64,000 nt of DNA from Homarus americanus (taxonomy: Eukaryota; Arthropoda; Malacostraca; Decapoda; Nephropidae), in NCBI RefSeq assembly GCF_018991925.1, contig NW_024748870.1, positions 5,243,693 to 5,307,692 on the forward strand, in the 5' to 3' direction. The notes under the pieces are model-generated. The model was not told the DNA's origin. It made no database searches and worked only from the letters and a program-made list of their open reading frames with translations. The first letter of the stretch is position 1, and each line of letters opens with the position of its first letter. A program made the translations under genes and the position numbers. This document shows, one piece after another, positions 36,722 to 51,600 of the stretch.

Positions 36722-37379
36722 CTAGAAAAACGAAAATAAGATAAATTTACAGAGCTGTGTGAGAATAAGAACATAAAGAAGCAGGAAACTAAGTACAATG
36801 TATTTCTTGTCTCTCAAACCTGTCGCCACCCTATACAGTAAATCAATAAAACAATAATAAAATCTATATAAATTATGTAGTAACTTGGATTACCTGTAAT
36901 TTAATTTTATACAGAGAAAGAATCTTCTAAGTTAATACCTCCTAATGTTTAGCGTTTTCACGTATAATAGGAAATTATTTTGTTAAAGGCGTTACCTTAA
37001 CCTGTGGAAGAATTTTAGAAGGCGTTATTTTCTTTCCACAAAGATTTGTCGTTTACGAGACCTTTGTTTACCGAGGGAAACTTGTCTCATTTAGAAGAAA
37101 TCTTAACTGGTGTGAAATTCCTCGCCCCGTAGATATCATCACATGTCAAGGGAAACACTTGACTCAGGGAACTTCAACCGATCAATTGAAGGTCTTTACC
37201 ATGGGAAAAATATTCTGCCCTTGAAAGTTCCTATGTCCATTGATAGTCTCTATCCTATTTTCACCTGAATTTTTAAGAATAACATTTCATATTTGTTTTT
37301 GTGGATGTTATGAGTACCCAAGTTTTCTATGAGGAGTATTATACATGTCATCATTGTTAGAACTAAATTAAACAACTAC
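36722..37379. other. Presumed last intron of gene A
   Basis: AT-rich, no repeats, between the two candidate exons. Confidence 0.3.
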
Positions 37380-37525
37380 CTGTAACATCATCAGGCTCTT
37401 GGATGTACCAGTAAATGTATTTATGAAATCTCCTTTGAAAAGTGAAAACAAACTTTCGGACTTCCTTTTCATTAATGAAGCCTCGCTCAGATTCTTGCCT
37501 TTTGTCTCACGTTCATCATAACCAA
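37380..37525 (-). CDS. Gene A candidate penultimate exon
   Basis: A 146-nt minus-strand segment, open for 48 codons, entered in phase 1 after tggtttttacaag| and left in phase 0 at TTACAG|GTAGTT. The peptide is hydrophilic then amphipathic: DERETKGKNLSEASLMKRK, then LFSLFKGDFINTF and a hydrophobic end SLMMLQ that would join the IFVVFF start of the next exon. The donor is weaker than average. No family recognised. Confidence 0.35.
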
Positions 37526-38323
37526 CTTGTAAAAACCACACCAACATATCTACTTCACCAACCCGTACACTCAATATGTAATCTTGCCTTTTCCCTCAAC
37601 TTATTCTTGACTCTTTACTCTCCGCCTCCTTAACTCGAGGTATATAATTTCACTGTAGCTCCGTGGAATATTTGCTGTGTGGTGTAAGGAGAACCTATTT
37701 TCGCCACAGGTATATTGTTTTATTTTCTACAGGGTTTTTGAATATTACATAATGACTTCTAACCTTGATCTACGCCCTTGGTTTTGTTATTGTAAAGGTT
37801 TTGGGCCATGTAAGAGGTGCATATTTCTTTATTTACAGTATTATTTTTAGCTATAATATATGATGCCCCGGCAATCGAGTTTTCTTTTCTTATTTAGATT
37901 CTGGAAGTTTGTTCAGGAATATCCATAGAAGCAGAAACCTGACTATGAAATATAGGTGCAGTAATATTCCATATAAGTCATTTTAACATATTAAATCGTG
38001 CCTTGATTATCAGTAACTTGTGTATCGCTTCTCAACTTACTGTAGTGTTCCGTGTTTATGAAAGTTATCTAGTATAGTTTATAGCCATCACCATCAGTCT
38101 CACAAAACACCATCTTTGTCCAACGAATTTACTTAAAATATCTTCTTCTTTTTTCTCGAGAATGCTTGACCCTAGAGCTGTCTCTCTCTCTCTCTCTACT
38201 CTTCAGGGTCTTACTAGAGGAGCACAAATATTATTGAATATACTGGAGTGATGAGAGACAACTTCTGCTGGCCTCTACTGAGTTCTCTTACTTAGTTTTA
38301 GGTTTGTTAGCTTTTCAGTCATT

Positions 38324-38325
<2 letters not shown>
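37526..38325. other. Unassigned sequence
   Basis: A minus-strand 38-codon frame at about 37604-37718 (starts YTCGENRFSLHH) is protein-like but lacks usable splice sites. Short (TC)9 at 38180-38197. Confidence 0.3.

Positions 38326-38389
<64 letters not shown>
38326..38389. repeat. (GT)n microsatellite
   Basis: About 32 GT units. Confidence 0.98.
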
Positions 38390-39255
<866 letters not shown>

Positions 39256-39405
39256 CTGGGTACCCTTGGGTCTTATATTCCCTTTGATACTGGAAACTAT
39301 AATATTCAAGTGCAATCATATTAACTGGGCAGAGTCTAGTACACGAGCCTTGCTGTGTCACAGATTTCTGACTTCGAGGTCTAGTTCTTTCTACTATGAA
39401 TATGT

Positions 39406-39406
<1 letters not shown>

Positions 39407-39448
<42 letters not shown>
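39407..39448. repeat. (GT)n microsatellite
   Basis: About 21 GT units. Confidence 0.97.
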
Positions 39449-39451
<3 letters not shown>

Positions 39452-40875
39452 ATTTTCTAAGTATACTTGTGTCTGTGTCATCAAGTCATTGTATGTCACA
39501 TTATGCAAGTACATGAAAAAACTGTACACTGTAGTACATTAAATCAAATTCTCTTATAATATGTATGTATATAAACGCATCAAAGAAAATACTAACTCAC
39601 AAATAATTAATTACCATAAAAAAACATAATGTTAAAAATTACACATTTCTACATTATACTCACATCCAAGTCAATATCAAGCAGCGTCTATATTTTCCTA
39701 CAAATCCCAACATTGGTCAAGTTCCTTATTATTTAGTGGCTTCTGGGAACACAATAAGAACATTACATTTCCTTTATACTCGAAATTCACTTTGAAAATA
39801 ATTAATTTCTACAACTAAAAGAATTCGATTCATGAAATTGATGACCGATAGTGTAAGTTTATCCTCGGTATTAAATAATTAACTATTGCAATCTTTAAGT
39901 TTGTTTAAAGAATAAGTAACAATTTCTTGGTTTTCTAACTAATATCTTTCAACTTCACAATAATGGCTTTAAGAAACTATACCAAAAGTTGTATTATTTT
40001 CTTAGTTATTTCTTGCCTATAAGAATAAAACTGACATTAATTTTGTATAAATCATGATAATATAAACAAAAATAAAAATGAATTACACAATAAAGACAAC
40101 AATCGCTGAAGTGTATAATAAACTTTGTTATAATGCGAAGACCGTGCACAGAAAACGTAATTTGGAATCTCATTGTTCTGTTGTCACTGTCAGTCAAGAT
40201 AACATTTCTGAACCTAAACTAATCCCAGACATAACCGGATTTGTTTAAGTTATATACAGGTTAGCTTGGGTTAGGTTCTGCACCCCGGGTATTAGGGAGT
40301 CCAGTCATTTTGTTTTGTAATGCATGTATGCCTGTTTGACATTGATTCAGCTTCCAATTAGCGTCGATATATAATGAAGTTAATCCTTACTTAATTCAAT
40401 ATTAATTAAAGGAGAGGGAAGGTTAAATCCCTTACTACTCACAGCAAACAATTACTTTAAGTGATTTTTAATGAAATTCATATATTTGTGAACTAGTTAA
40501 GTAATGGAACTCTTTATCGAGGGCAGGTTACTGTCACTATTAACGTCAACATTTGTTAGGAATCAAGAAAATAAGATTTGTACTCTCATAAACATGGTGG
40601 ATAAATGAATAAATTTTAAAAAGTATTAAATCTTATTTCTTAAAAAAAAAATTGAAATGCTTTCTTAGTTACCAATGCAGGGGTGCAATGATACAATAAT
40701 GCCGTGTAAAACATTCTACATAGTTAATAGAGCTCTAATGTTTTTTTTATCCATTTATACTTGTATAATTCGGTTACCACAGCTGTCCTGATCCTGGTAC
40801 ACAAGGGAGAACAGGCTAATAAAAATGTGACAACCATAAAGAAGATTAATAAGTAAATTTGATGCTGCAGGAACA

Positions 40876-40877
<2 letters not shown>
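39449..40877. other. Unassigned AT-rich sequence
   Basis: Nothing recognised. Confidence 0.35.

Positions 40878-40946
<69 letters not shown>
40878..40946. repeat. (AC)n microsatellite
   Basis: About 34 AC units. Confidence 0.98.
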
Positions 40947-40948
<2 letters not shown>

Positions 40949-41514
40949 CGATAGAAGTGGTCGTTTATCATCTTACTTCTTATCATCTTCTGTACACGGT
41001 AAAGATAAAAAACTGTACCTTTGATATTCATGAGTTGGTTGTAATGATGAATATATTTCCTCTGTACTTTTTGAATTGTCATGGTCGATGTTAGTCTAAT
41101 CCTTGAGTCAATGTTTTCAGAATAAACTCACTTATTATACGGGTAGGTTCATTACTGCTAGAAACAGAGTCAGATTTATATATTGAAATCAAATACTCAT
41201 AACATGGTTCGTTATCTATTGTTGTTTCGGAAGTGGTATTAGATCTTCCTACAATATTTAATGAAAGTCAAGTTGATTCACTTCTATTTGTATTTTGTTT
41301 GCGATTTTAAAAACTGAATATTCTTTATATAATTAATGACATGGGACATATGCTTAAGTTGTTTAATATAATATCTATTGCAATATATAATTATAATAAT
41401 TATCAATTTATAAATTAATATTTTCACTAGCATACTTTATTAGTCCTTATGTTGTGATCTACTGAATATTTTGGAGCAGTAACTGGTGAATTCCTCGTGT
41501 GCTATATATCACTC
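40947..41514. other. Unassigned sequence
   Basis: Nothing recognised. Confidence 0.35.
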
Positions 41515-41801
41515 ACCCTTCCAGGGGGAGATGGATTTTTATATCTTACGTCAAGTGTCCAGTAAACACGCTGAATATCCTTCCGAGGGGAGATACATTT
41601 ACCTTCCTTGTGTCAAGTGTCTAGTGAAAGTATGAAGATACTGTACCGTTCCAGAGAGCATATATTCACATGGCTAATATCAAGTGTCCAACAAATAGAT
41701 GCACATAACTTTTCAATCCAAGGGATGTATTGTCATGTACCTTAAGTCAAGTGGCCAGTATATACATGTATGTAATATTCCAGAAGCAGGTGTAGTCACG
41801 G
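41515..41801. repeat. Diverged ~62-67-bp tandem repeat
   Basis: Four-plus copies of a block beginning ccttccagggggagat and containing gtcaagtgtccagta; tcaagtg recurs at 41551, 41613, 41680 and 41747. Confidence 0.8.
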
Positions 41802-41928
<127 letters not shown>

Positions 41929-42423
41929 CTAACTCCATTACCGTAGGCAAATTGCACATGCTCTTTCATTGATAGACTTGTCCTTTGTAATATTGTAATA
42001 TATTATTTTATTCTCAGCTTGAAGATTTTGTTTATTCTGACTTTGGTTGAAGGTCTGATTTATATGATTATACTTCATGATAGTGCTAATATATAGGTAA
42101 GGTTAAAGAGAATGAATCACTTCCATCTCTGAAGCGTTTAATATCGTTTACGTTGCAGCAAATCTAACAAAAAAAATCCCTTAGGCAGAATTAATTATTA
42201 CATTGTAATCATAGGTGTGTTGTAGAAAAGAAGCAATGTTAATATTGTAGTTGTGTGAAGGTCATGAAGGCCTTGATCAATGTTACCTCCTGCTACAGTG
42301 TACCTAATCATGCCTTATGGCTCACACACACTGCTACTACTACTACGTTGCTGTCACTCGGAATCGAGTATGAAAGATCATCGAGCTATGATATAATGAT
42401 ATGAGTTATTCGGGATGTCACCT

Positions 42424-42828
42424 TCATTGGTGGAGGGCTACATCTAGTGCGGGAGGGGCGGTGGCAGCATCTTTCCGGCGTTGGCTCTTGTCTGCCTCGG
42501 TTTGCAGTCGGGCTAACTTGAAAATATTAACACCTTCACGTATGGTGCCCCTCCAAGCGTTACGATGTGGTGTAATCGACTCCCAGGTGAGGGGGGTCGA
42601 TTTGGCACTTTTTTAGGTTTTTCTTAGGACGTGACGTTTACTATTCGTTAGGTGACTGTAAAGTAGCTGTTTTGGCAGTCTACTGTCGTCCACGGGTAAC
42701 ATGGCCAGTCCAGCGTAGTTGTTCATGGATAATGGTATCCTCGATGCTCCTACAGTTGATGTCAACATGAATACTGGCATTTGTTCTATTGTCTTCCCAG
42801 CGAACACGGAGGATGGGAAAAGTTTTCA
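42424..42828 (-). mobile_element. RTE-type non-LTR retrotransposon, decayed 3' end of ORF2
   Basis: The minus strand encodes the characteristic C-terminal tail of RTE-like endonuclease/reverse transcriptase proteins. First frame (about 42828-42692): FPILRVRWEDN then CRSIEDTIIHEQLRWTGHVTR. A one-base frameshift near 42691 leads into DDSRLPKQLLYSHL and KRHV, then an in-frame TAA at 42613-42615, then LTWESITPHRNAWRGTIREG and QRRKDAATAPPA to a TGA at 42424. The order RWxGHV, DDSRLPKQLLY, KRH(V), W-x-S/A-x5-R-x-x-W-R is the known RTE pattern. Frameshift and stop show it is dead; the catalytic reverse transcriptase core is absent. A (CA)n patch lies at its 5' edge (42829-42871). Confidence 0.85.
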
Positions 42829-42871
42829 CATACACACATACACACACACACACATACACACACACACACAC
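42829..42871. repeat. Imperfect (CA)n
   Basis: CA units with T interruptions, flanking the RTE remnant. Confidence 0.9.
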
Positions 42872-42944
42872 AGTATGTGAGGAAATATGCCAGTCATACA
42901 TCCTCTGACCTTATTTGAATATATCGTCCTGAAAAGATAAATAA

Positions 42945-42948
<4 letters not shown>

Positions 42949-43021
<73 letters not shown>
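42949..43021. repeat. (TA)n microsatellite
   Basis: About 36 TA units preceded by three AATA. Confidence 0.97.
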
Positions 43022-44340
<1,319 letters not shown>

Positions 44341-44439
44341 AATAATTAAATACCATAATAAATATTAAGCATAATAAGATCTTCTTCACCAAGTCTTACA
44401 TTAGCTTCAGTGAGCCACAATCTTCCCGAGTGTCTCCCG

Positions 44440-44762
44440 TAGTATAGTACAACCTCCACACAAGTACTACTTCTCTAAAATACCACCTTCCTTCAAGTAC
44501 TACCTCCCCACAAGTACTATTTATCCACAAGTACAACGTACCAAATGTACTAACTTCTATGTGTAATACCTTCCCACATGTACTGCCTCCTCTATACTGT
44601 ATGTATTACATCCCTACATGTATTATGTTCCACATGTAATACCTCCGGACAGTTACCACCTTCCCTCAAGCACCACCTCCCATATATATGTACTACATCC
44701 CCACAAGTACTACCTTCTACGTGTACCCACATCCTACATGTACTCTATACATACACGTGATA
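44440..44762. repeat. Degenerate ~21-24-bp repeat
   Basis: Repeated caagtactacctccccaca and variants (catgtactgcctcctct, cacatgtaatacctccgg). Register drifts. Confidence 0.7.
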
Positions 44763-47195
44763 ATGACAGTGATATAAATTTTCAAAACTTCTCTGGCCTG
44801 ACCCAACAGAACATTAATACATTTTCTCCATCTATTGAAAAAGCTACTGATTTTAACTCTTGATTCATAGAGATGTATTTTATTTCAAGGAGTGGCTGGC
44901 TATATTCAGTCAACAAGACCTATCAACTGTGAACCTACTCAACTCTTAACGCATTTAAACGTGTGATCTTTTTGGTCAGGTTCTCAAGTTTATATTTCTC
45001 ATCAAGTTTCCTCCTCAAGGTTGTTTTACCGGTCAGGATTTATTTCTTATCATGGCTGTCTACATTATTTTCTAATCCTTGAGTTATTTAGTTTTGAGAC
45101 ATATTTTATTTCATGATAAACCTCACTTCATATAACTTAATCTGGTCGAGTGCTTCCCTTATTAATTTATGAGAATCAATTTCATGAACGTCTGCTGTGA
45201 GAAGAACCTACTTAGCCTCTTTAGTATTTTAACTCTCTCTTACTTATGATACTGATGGTAAGTTCACTCAATGATCTGAGTTCCAGGATGTCAGAATACA
45301 GACAGAATCCCAGATGTAATTTTAAAAGTTATATATATATATATCGACTAAAAAGATCTTACCTTTATATTGCTAGCTCTAACCTGTGAGAGGGATAATG
45401 TCAACCTATAATGTAGAACCATTCAACCCACAATTATTTTTTTTAATTACTGCTGACTTAAGTTGTGAATTTACACTGAACACAACCCTCTACTTACACA
45501 TATTTATCTCCTACATGACGAATTGACTAAAAAACACAACTTCTCTGTTATTATTGAGGTCTTCTCCTGCCTTTTTTTTGCACCATATATTTATTATAGC
45601 TAATGACAGCCTCTCATCCATAATAAATTTGCTATACAAAACCCTTTATTTATGCCAGAGATACAGTCCATATATGCTATAAAAGATTATACATTAATAT
45701 ACTCCTTACCACCACGATTGTCTGAAATGTTGGTTTGTTTCAATTTGACACATTACCGCAGTACCTATTCATCTCAACAGCTATGTATTTATATCTTAAA
45801 AATTATATAGTGCATCACCTTCACCTTCCAAAAGTTGTCTACATCAACATTTTGTTCACTTCTCATTTACCTGTCGTAATACCTGTCTCCCACTAAATTA
45901 AACTATTTATCCCTCAGATCTTTAATCATTTGCTTTTTGTAACATTTAGTTATCTCAACATAAACCTGTCGTAACACCTGTCAGTCTCATTATAATTATC
46001 GTATCACCTATTCATCATTATGTCCGTCATCTCAGGTATCTTGATATTTATTTGCTTGTTTCAACACTTATCCACAAACACTATCTCTCCATGATAACAA
46101 TAAACAGCATTATTTTCAGTTGATAAAAGACTTCTCAGCTCATGACAGGAAACAGTAAAAAAATTGTTTGTTAACCAGAGGCATTTGGCATTCTAACGTG
46201 TGTCGATACAATTTTTAGGAGTCAGTCTATATCCCTCACTACCGTATCTTTACTCACATAATTTTGAGATACACCTTCTTTTGACTACCTTATCCTTGAG
46301 AAACTACAGCAATATGATAAGGGTCCAGATAAACAACCAATTAAAATTAAATATAAATCGAAAATACACATTAATATACTGTATATTTTTTTTAAATAAT
46401 CGTTTCTAAAACTCATGAAAAATTAAATATAAGAAAAAAAATAATAATTATGGAAGACTGAACATGGCAATAGGAAGATCAAACCTTTGAGTCTTATTTA
46501 ACGTAAAGTAATAAATTATTAATTATAATACTCTTAGGTCATGTAAATTCCTGCACCTGGATAACTGTTAAATCTGAGTATAAGTTTGATTATGTTCATT
46601 AGTCATAATATGCATAGAAATACACTTAACTACACCTAGGATATATTAAAGGTAATATGATGCCACTCTACTAGAGGCAGCTGCCGATAATAATGCTTAT
46701 TTTTTCTTGTAATTCGAGGACCTGATCAGTAAGCATAACAAGAAATTAACTCGACTTGTAAGAAAAAGATCAGAAACAAAAATATTAGTTATCGTGATGA
46801 AACAAAATAGTAATAATAAAATGAAGGTTTGTGGATGATGAAATAATTTTGTTTTGTGTATAATTTCTATGAATAAAATCCATATATGAACGCATTCCAT
46901 GAAAGTTTTGGTGATCTGCATCCAGTTCCATTTTCCCAGAATGATAATCATAAAACTCCCATATGGACAGCTAATTAGTTATTATCCACGCATTTTTTTT
47001 TTATTTTTTTTTTATCATTCATTTTCAGGATTTGGTGATGTAGTCAATCTTTAATATATTCTGTGACATCGGACAGACCCATTTGGTTTAGGAGATTGAC
47101 TTTTACTTGTCGTGTACAGTACAACGTCATAAAGTGTGGTCCCGGTCTCACAGTTCTGCCATTAAGTATACATGTGGTATACCATATAATATAAC
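44763..47195. other. Unassigned sequence
   Basis: No exon recognised. Around 45840-46070 strings like cctgtcgtaacacctgtc recur too loosely to define a unit. Confidence 0.35.
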
Positions 47196-47325
47196 AGGAC
47201 CTAGGTAGCATGTATTCAGTGTGATGTCATAGGCCTAGATAACATATTTACCGTGTGATGTCATAGTCTTTGCTAGCAGGTGTACCGTGTGATATCATAG
47301 GAGCTTAACACTGTGACATTACCTT
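47196..47325. repeat. 34-bp tandem repeat with CRE-like core
   Basis: gtgatgtcatag recurs at 47221 and 47255, and gtgatatcatag at 47289; the unit also contains cctag.ta.c. TGATGTCA is one base from the CRE palindrome TGACGTCA. Confidence 0.85.
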
Positions 47326-47575
47326 ATAGAATACCGAAAAACAGGAAAAAAACAGTCATATTTAGGTTACTTTAGTATACCATTATATATATGTTTCCGT
47401 TGGTATTATGAATGAGTTTACCTGAAGTAGTTTTGAGGTTTACATTTTGACAGTGATGAAGGACTCGGTGATGTAAGTGAATGTATACGGCGCTGTGAAT
47501 ATACGGTACATGAATGATGGAATTTTGTTCATAGTCTCCTAATACTACTGAGCTAACCCTTCCAAGTCTCGGTTT

Positions 47576-47578
<3 letters not shown>

Positions 47579-47624
<46 letters not shown>
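47579..47624. repeat. (GA)n microsatellite
   Basis: About 22 GA units. Confidence 0.97.
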
Positions 47625-47626
<2 letters not shown>

Positions 47627-48464
47627 TTTTAAAATACTCGACAGTTTAACCATTAAAACACTTGTAGTCTTTTTGAGCATTTAAATTACTTGGTATCTAT
47701 AAAAAAATGAAATTGGTTATTCAACTAAAGAGACGAAGTAATTGAGACAGATAAACGAACGCGAAAAATTATATCCAACAGTTCTATATATTATTATTTT
47801 TTTCCTAATAACATAATGGCTTTTTGTCTTCTTATTTTTTCTTATCAGGAGTAAACGCCCAGGGCTACTGACTAAAATAAACGGTCTCCTACAACAATAT
47901 TATCGAGGTCAAACTACAGATAAGGTCTCTGGCAGGTTTCTCCCTTACCCGTCCAATAACCTAGACTTGGTTTCTAGATGTATCCCCCTTCCAGAAGTTA
48001 TTGAAGGAGAGTGTGAGTGCTCAGTTATTCCAACCTGATAACAAAGTAAAATTAAGTGGAGAAACAGTGTAAGTTAAACGTTCCTGCCTTTATGATCCTT
48101 GTTCTAAATACAGTACAGTATACGGACTGAGTTAAAAATTTGCTTAGATTGCAAAATTTATCAGAAATCCAGAAATCCAGAAATCAACAAAATCCAATTT
48201 TTGCAAGACGTGTCTCGCGCTCTCAAACATAACCTCGGCTATACAACTAAGTTCATCTACTCTGCTAACTTTTATCCCCAAAACCTCAAAACGAAACAAA
48301 CTCAACCAACAAAGATGAAAATTAAAAACGTCTTTTAGTTTAACACAGCTCAAAGAAAAAAAAGCCTTCACATGATGACAGTCGAGCCATGTCTTGCTGT
48401 GGTAGTCAGGAAGAGATATACCCTTCCCTGTCTATGATAAAGTAAGTTAGTCTCTCCCACGCTG
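47625..48464. other. Unassigned sequence
   Basis: Three tandem agaaatcc at about 48169-48185; otherwise nothing recognised. Confidence 0.35.
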
Positions 48465-48470
48465 TATAAA
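48465..48470 (+). promoter_or_regulatory. TATA box candidate
   Basis: TATAAA about 38 bases before the ATG at 48508. A start site near 48495 would leave a leader of roughly 10-15 bases. Confidence 0.35.
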
Positions 48471-48507
48471 TCGTGTTAGCCTTCAGCTGTGAGGGGAACT
48501 CAACAAT

Positions 48508-48543
48508 ATGGGTGAGTCGCTCCTCCCTCTCCTTCTATTTTTA
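48508..48543 (+). CDS. Possible first exon with signal-peptide start
   Basis: ATG in fair context (acaatATGG) begins MGESLLPLLLFL, a hydrophobic signal-peptide-like start, and reaches TTTTTA|GTAAGTA in phase 0. A second donor, ATGG|GTGAGT, lies directly after the start codon. Together with the TATA box this resembles the compact first exons of arthropod secreted or cuticular proteins. Reading through without splicing runs into a (GT)n array. No second exon was identified, so no product is claimed. Confidence 0.3.
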
Positions 48544-48615
48544 GTAAGTAATAGAGACGGAGGGGAAGAGGAGGAAGCTACTGGTGCTTTAAAAGATTAT
48601 TGTTTCACCGACAGA

Positions 48616-48616
<1 letters not shown>

Positions 48617-48666
<50 letters not shown>
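48617..48666. repeat. (GT)n microsatellite
   Basis: About 24 GT units. Confidence 0.97.
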
Positions 48667-48675
<9 letters not shown>

Positions 48676-51600
48676 GAGCTGGGGGAAGATCACTGGTGTT
48701 GTGTGCAAAACGCCCGAGAGATGTGACTGAGGAAAAGTGATGTCTTTAATTGTTATTTATGTTTCTCGGTCGTTTACCAGCGTGTTAGTTTGTCTTACTG
48801 TCTGTGTGGTTGACTCTTTGGTGCTAAGATTAGTTCTCTGTGTGACACTTTACAATACAGTTGATCAGGATACTAAGGTGTCCATCTCACTATCTGTCTC
48901 AGTAGATTTTCATTCGCATTATCAGGTAGAGTCTATAAGTAAAGCGTCATGGTATTCTAATTATCTTCAGTTAATAACATAGAAAATACAAATTATATGG
49001 ACTCTGTTGTGTAATGATCATCAGTGGTCATAGTTTTACACTGATACTCAAAACTATTGTGCTCGAAGACCCCTAAAAGAAAGTCACTGTAATATTATAC
49101 AGGATTAATATTTGTCGTAACTGACCTTGTTAGGTTGAAGTCCCAAAGTCGAGAACCTCTGAGTCTATCGAAGTATTTTCTTATTGACGAGGTTCGGCTA
49201 CAACTAACAGTTTCAATGAGTGTTTTACAACGTGCGAAGTTTGATTCGCAATCTTATCATTCGTCCCTTCTTTAGGAAAAGAGCCAAAGAGCAATGCTTC
49301 CCCCGACACGACTACGAAAATACATTCACACTTTTCCCTAGAGTTACTGCACACCTTCAGAGAGGTGGCAAGTGTTTCCTTGGTATTCACATTTACTACA
49401 CAAATTATTTACCAGTACCTCCCCACAAGTAAGCTGTAATAGGTCGTATATATACTTCTGTATATTTATTAGAGGTTACGTTTAGGTAAATTTATATTCT
49501 CGCACGCTGACAAGGCACATACTTCCATCTTATAATCCTCTAGCAATAACACCTATTAAAAATCCCAAATGGAGACTTAAGTCTCAACCCCGTAATCTTA
49601 TGAAGGTCACATTAAGAGAACTGAAAATATTTGTGAAAGTGAGATATGTTCATTAATACCGTACTATAATATACATAATATACGGATATTATTTTAACGA
49701 TGAACATAAGCTAGAAGAAGGGTAAAAATCATGCCTATAGCCTCTTTGTGTTTGGTGTAAAACGTAAGAAAAGTGATCTGGAGAAGCACCTCTCGTCCCC
49801 AGTGATACACGCAGCATTCGAATGAGATCTCTAGGTCTCTATATGTGTATCATTGTAGGTATAAATTCTCACAATTCACAAATGTAATGAAGAGTCCTCA
49901 AAGAAATTTATTTCTCCATATTTCTCATGAGATAATGTTGTCAAACACATAAAGCAGATCTTGGTGACTATCTCTTGTGAAGAGGTGGATATACCTGTTA
50001 TAATGACGGGTTTTGACTTAGGAAATATAATTTGACACCAATCCTCACTCTGGCTTGATTACAACAAATAAAACGTGTTTTGTGGTAATAAGTTCATGAC
50101 TTGTTTTATTTGTAATTTCTTGTAAAATGACTAGGTTGGATCCGTCTTGCTAAATTTGATGGTAGGCCTATAGCAGATAATCCACGGAGCTGCCACAAAA
50201 AATATTATTTTCTTCTTTAGTATGAGCGATTAAGTCACCTAACAACGTTAATACTAAGCAAGGGATGGTTCACTGGTTGTTTCACCATCAACGGAAGCCA
50301 TTCCTCCCAGCTTTACCTTCACTGAAGCAAATATTGAGAAAACCTAAAGCTACTCATTATTTAAGAGTCATGCAGGAATTATTTAATGAAATAAAACCAA
50401 TGATGAATAAATGCAGTGTCTAAGAAGGAAGAAGAGGCGGATTGTCAAATATAAATTGAAATGTGTTTGGTAAGAGTTTTAATCTTCAGAAACTCAAGAT
50501 AATATTACTGTTGTCTAGAACACATAGACACTGTATCCAGCGGAATACCATGTGGAGTTAAATTCTACCCAAAAGGAAATCTCACATCTATCAATAGTAT
50601 AATTTAGATTCGTTTGAAAGTGTATTGATAAAAAAATAAATGTCAAACTCTTGATTGTTCTTCTTAAAGCTAACATAATTAATCTATTTAGATCTATTTA
50701 TTTCATCGTCGTTTACTACTTATTCTACCGTATAAGGCCTTTAGCAATTTACCATCACAAGTGAGAGAGAAACAATGTAACGTTATGATTCAAGAGTAAG
50801 GATTAAAATTTGACCTAATCTTGTCTTTACATACAGTATATATCGCAGACCGAAGACTGTAGTAGAAGGCGTCTCTCAGGTAGATGCCATGGTAAACTAA
50901 ACGTCTAAGAAACAGGATTATTCAAGGAGCATCACTGGAGCACTGGTAAGGTCTTATGAATAGTATTTAGAAGGTGAAGAAGTTAAATTGAAAATGGAAT
51001 ATAATCTGCCCTTCATAGAGTGATGAATACGAATACAAAGTAAACAAAATATATCCCTTACAAGCAAAAAATCATAAAGCACGCCAAGAACAGTTTCAAG
51101 TGTCAGAAATTAATTTGACGTTTTTCATAATTGCTTTCGTCTTCCATAAGCCAGTTTACATCAGTAATATCGCACGTGTTGTGGATGCCTCTGTATGCTT
51201 CCAGCTCCTTAAACACCGGTATCATCGGGAACACCTTAAATAAACCTAAATATCGTTTTCAGACTATGACAAGGATAAACTCCAGATGAAAGAAGTGATT
51301 ATTTAATATTTTATTTGTTTACTTAGATATACTCAAGACAGTTAAAGATAGATGCTTTAAGGAAGATGGTTGATGGTCAGGTAAACCTCACAAGAGGATA
51401 TCTTGCTTAATGGTCAACATATTAGAAACAGATATATTCAAGTGACGAGAAACAATTATTTCCAACACAGGCTAAGATAGGTGAGGTGACCAAGACATGA
51501 AGATGCACCTAGGTTGGCGATACTCCCACCTTAGTAAGATCAATTCTCGTACTGTATATAGGTGAAACTCTCAGTATGACAGACGCTAGTGCTACGAAAC

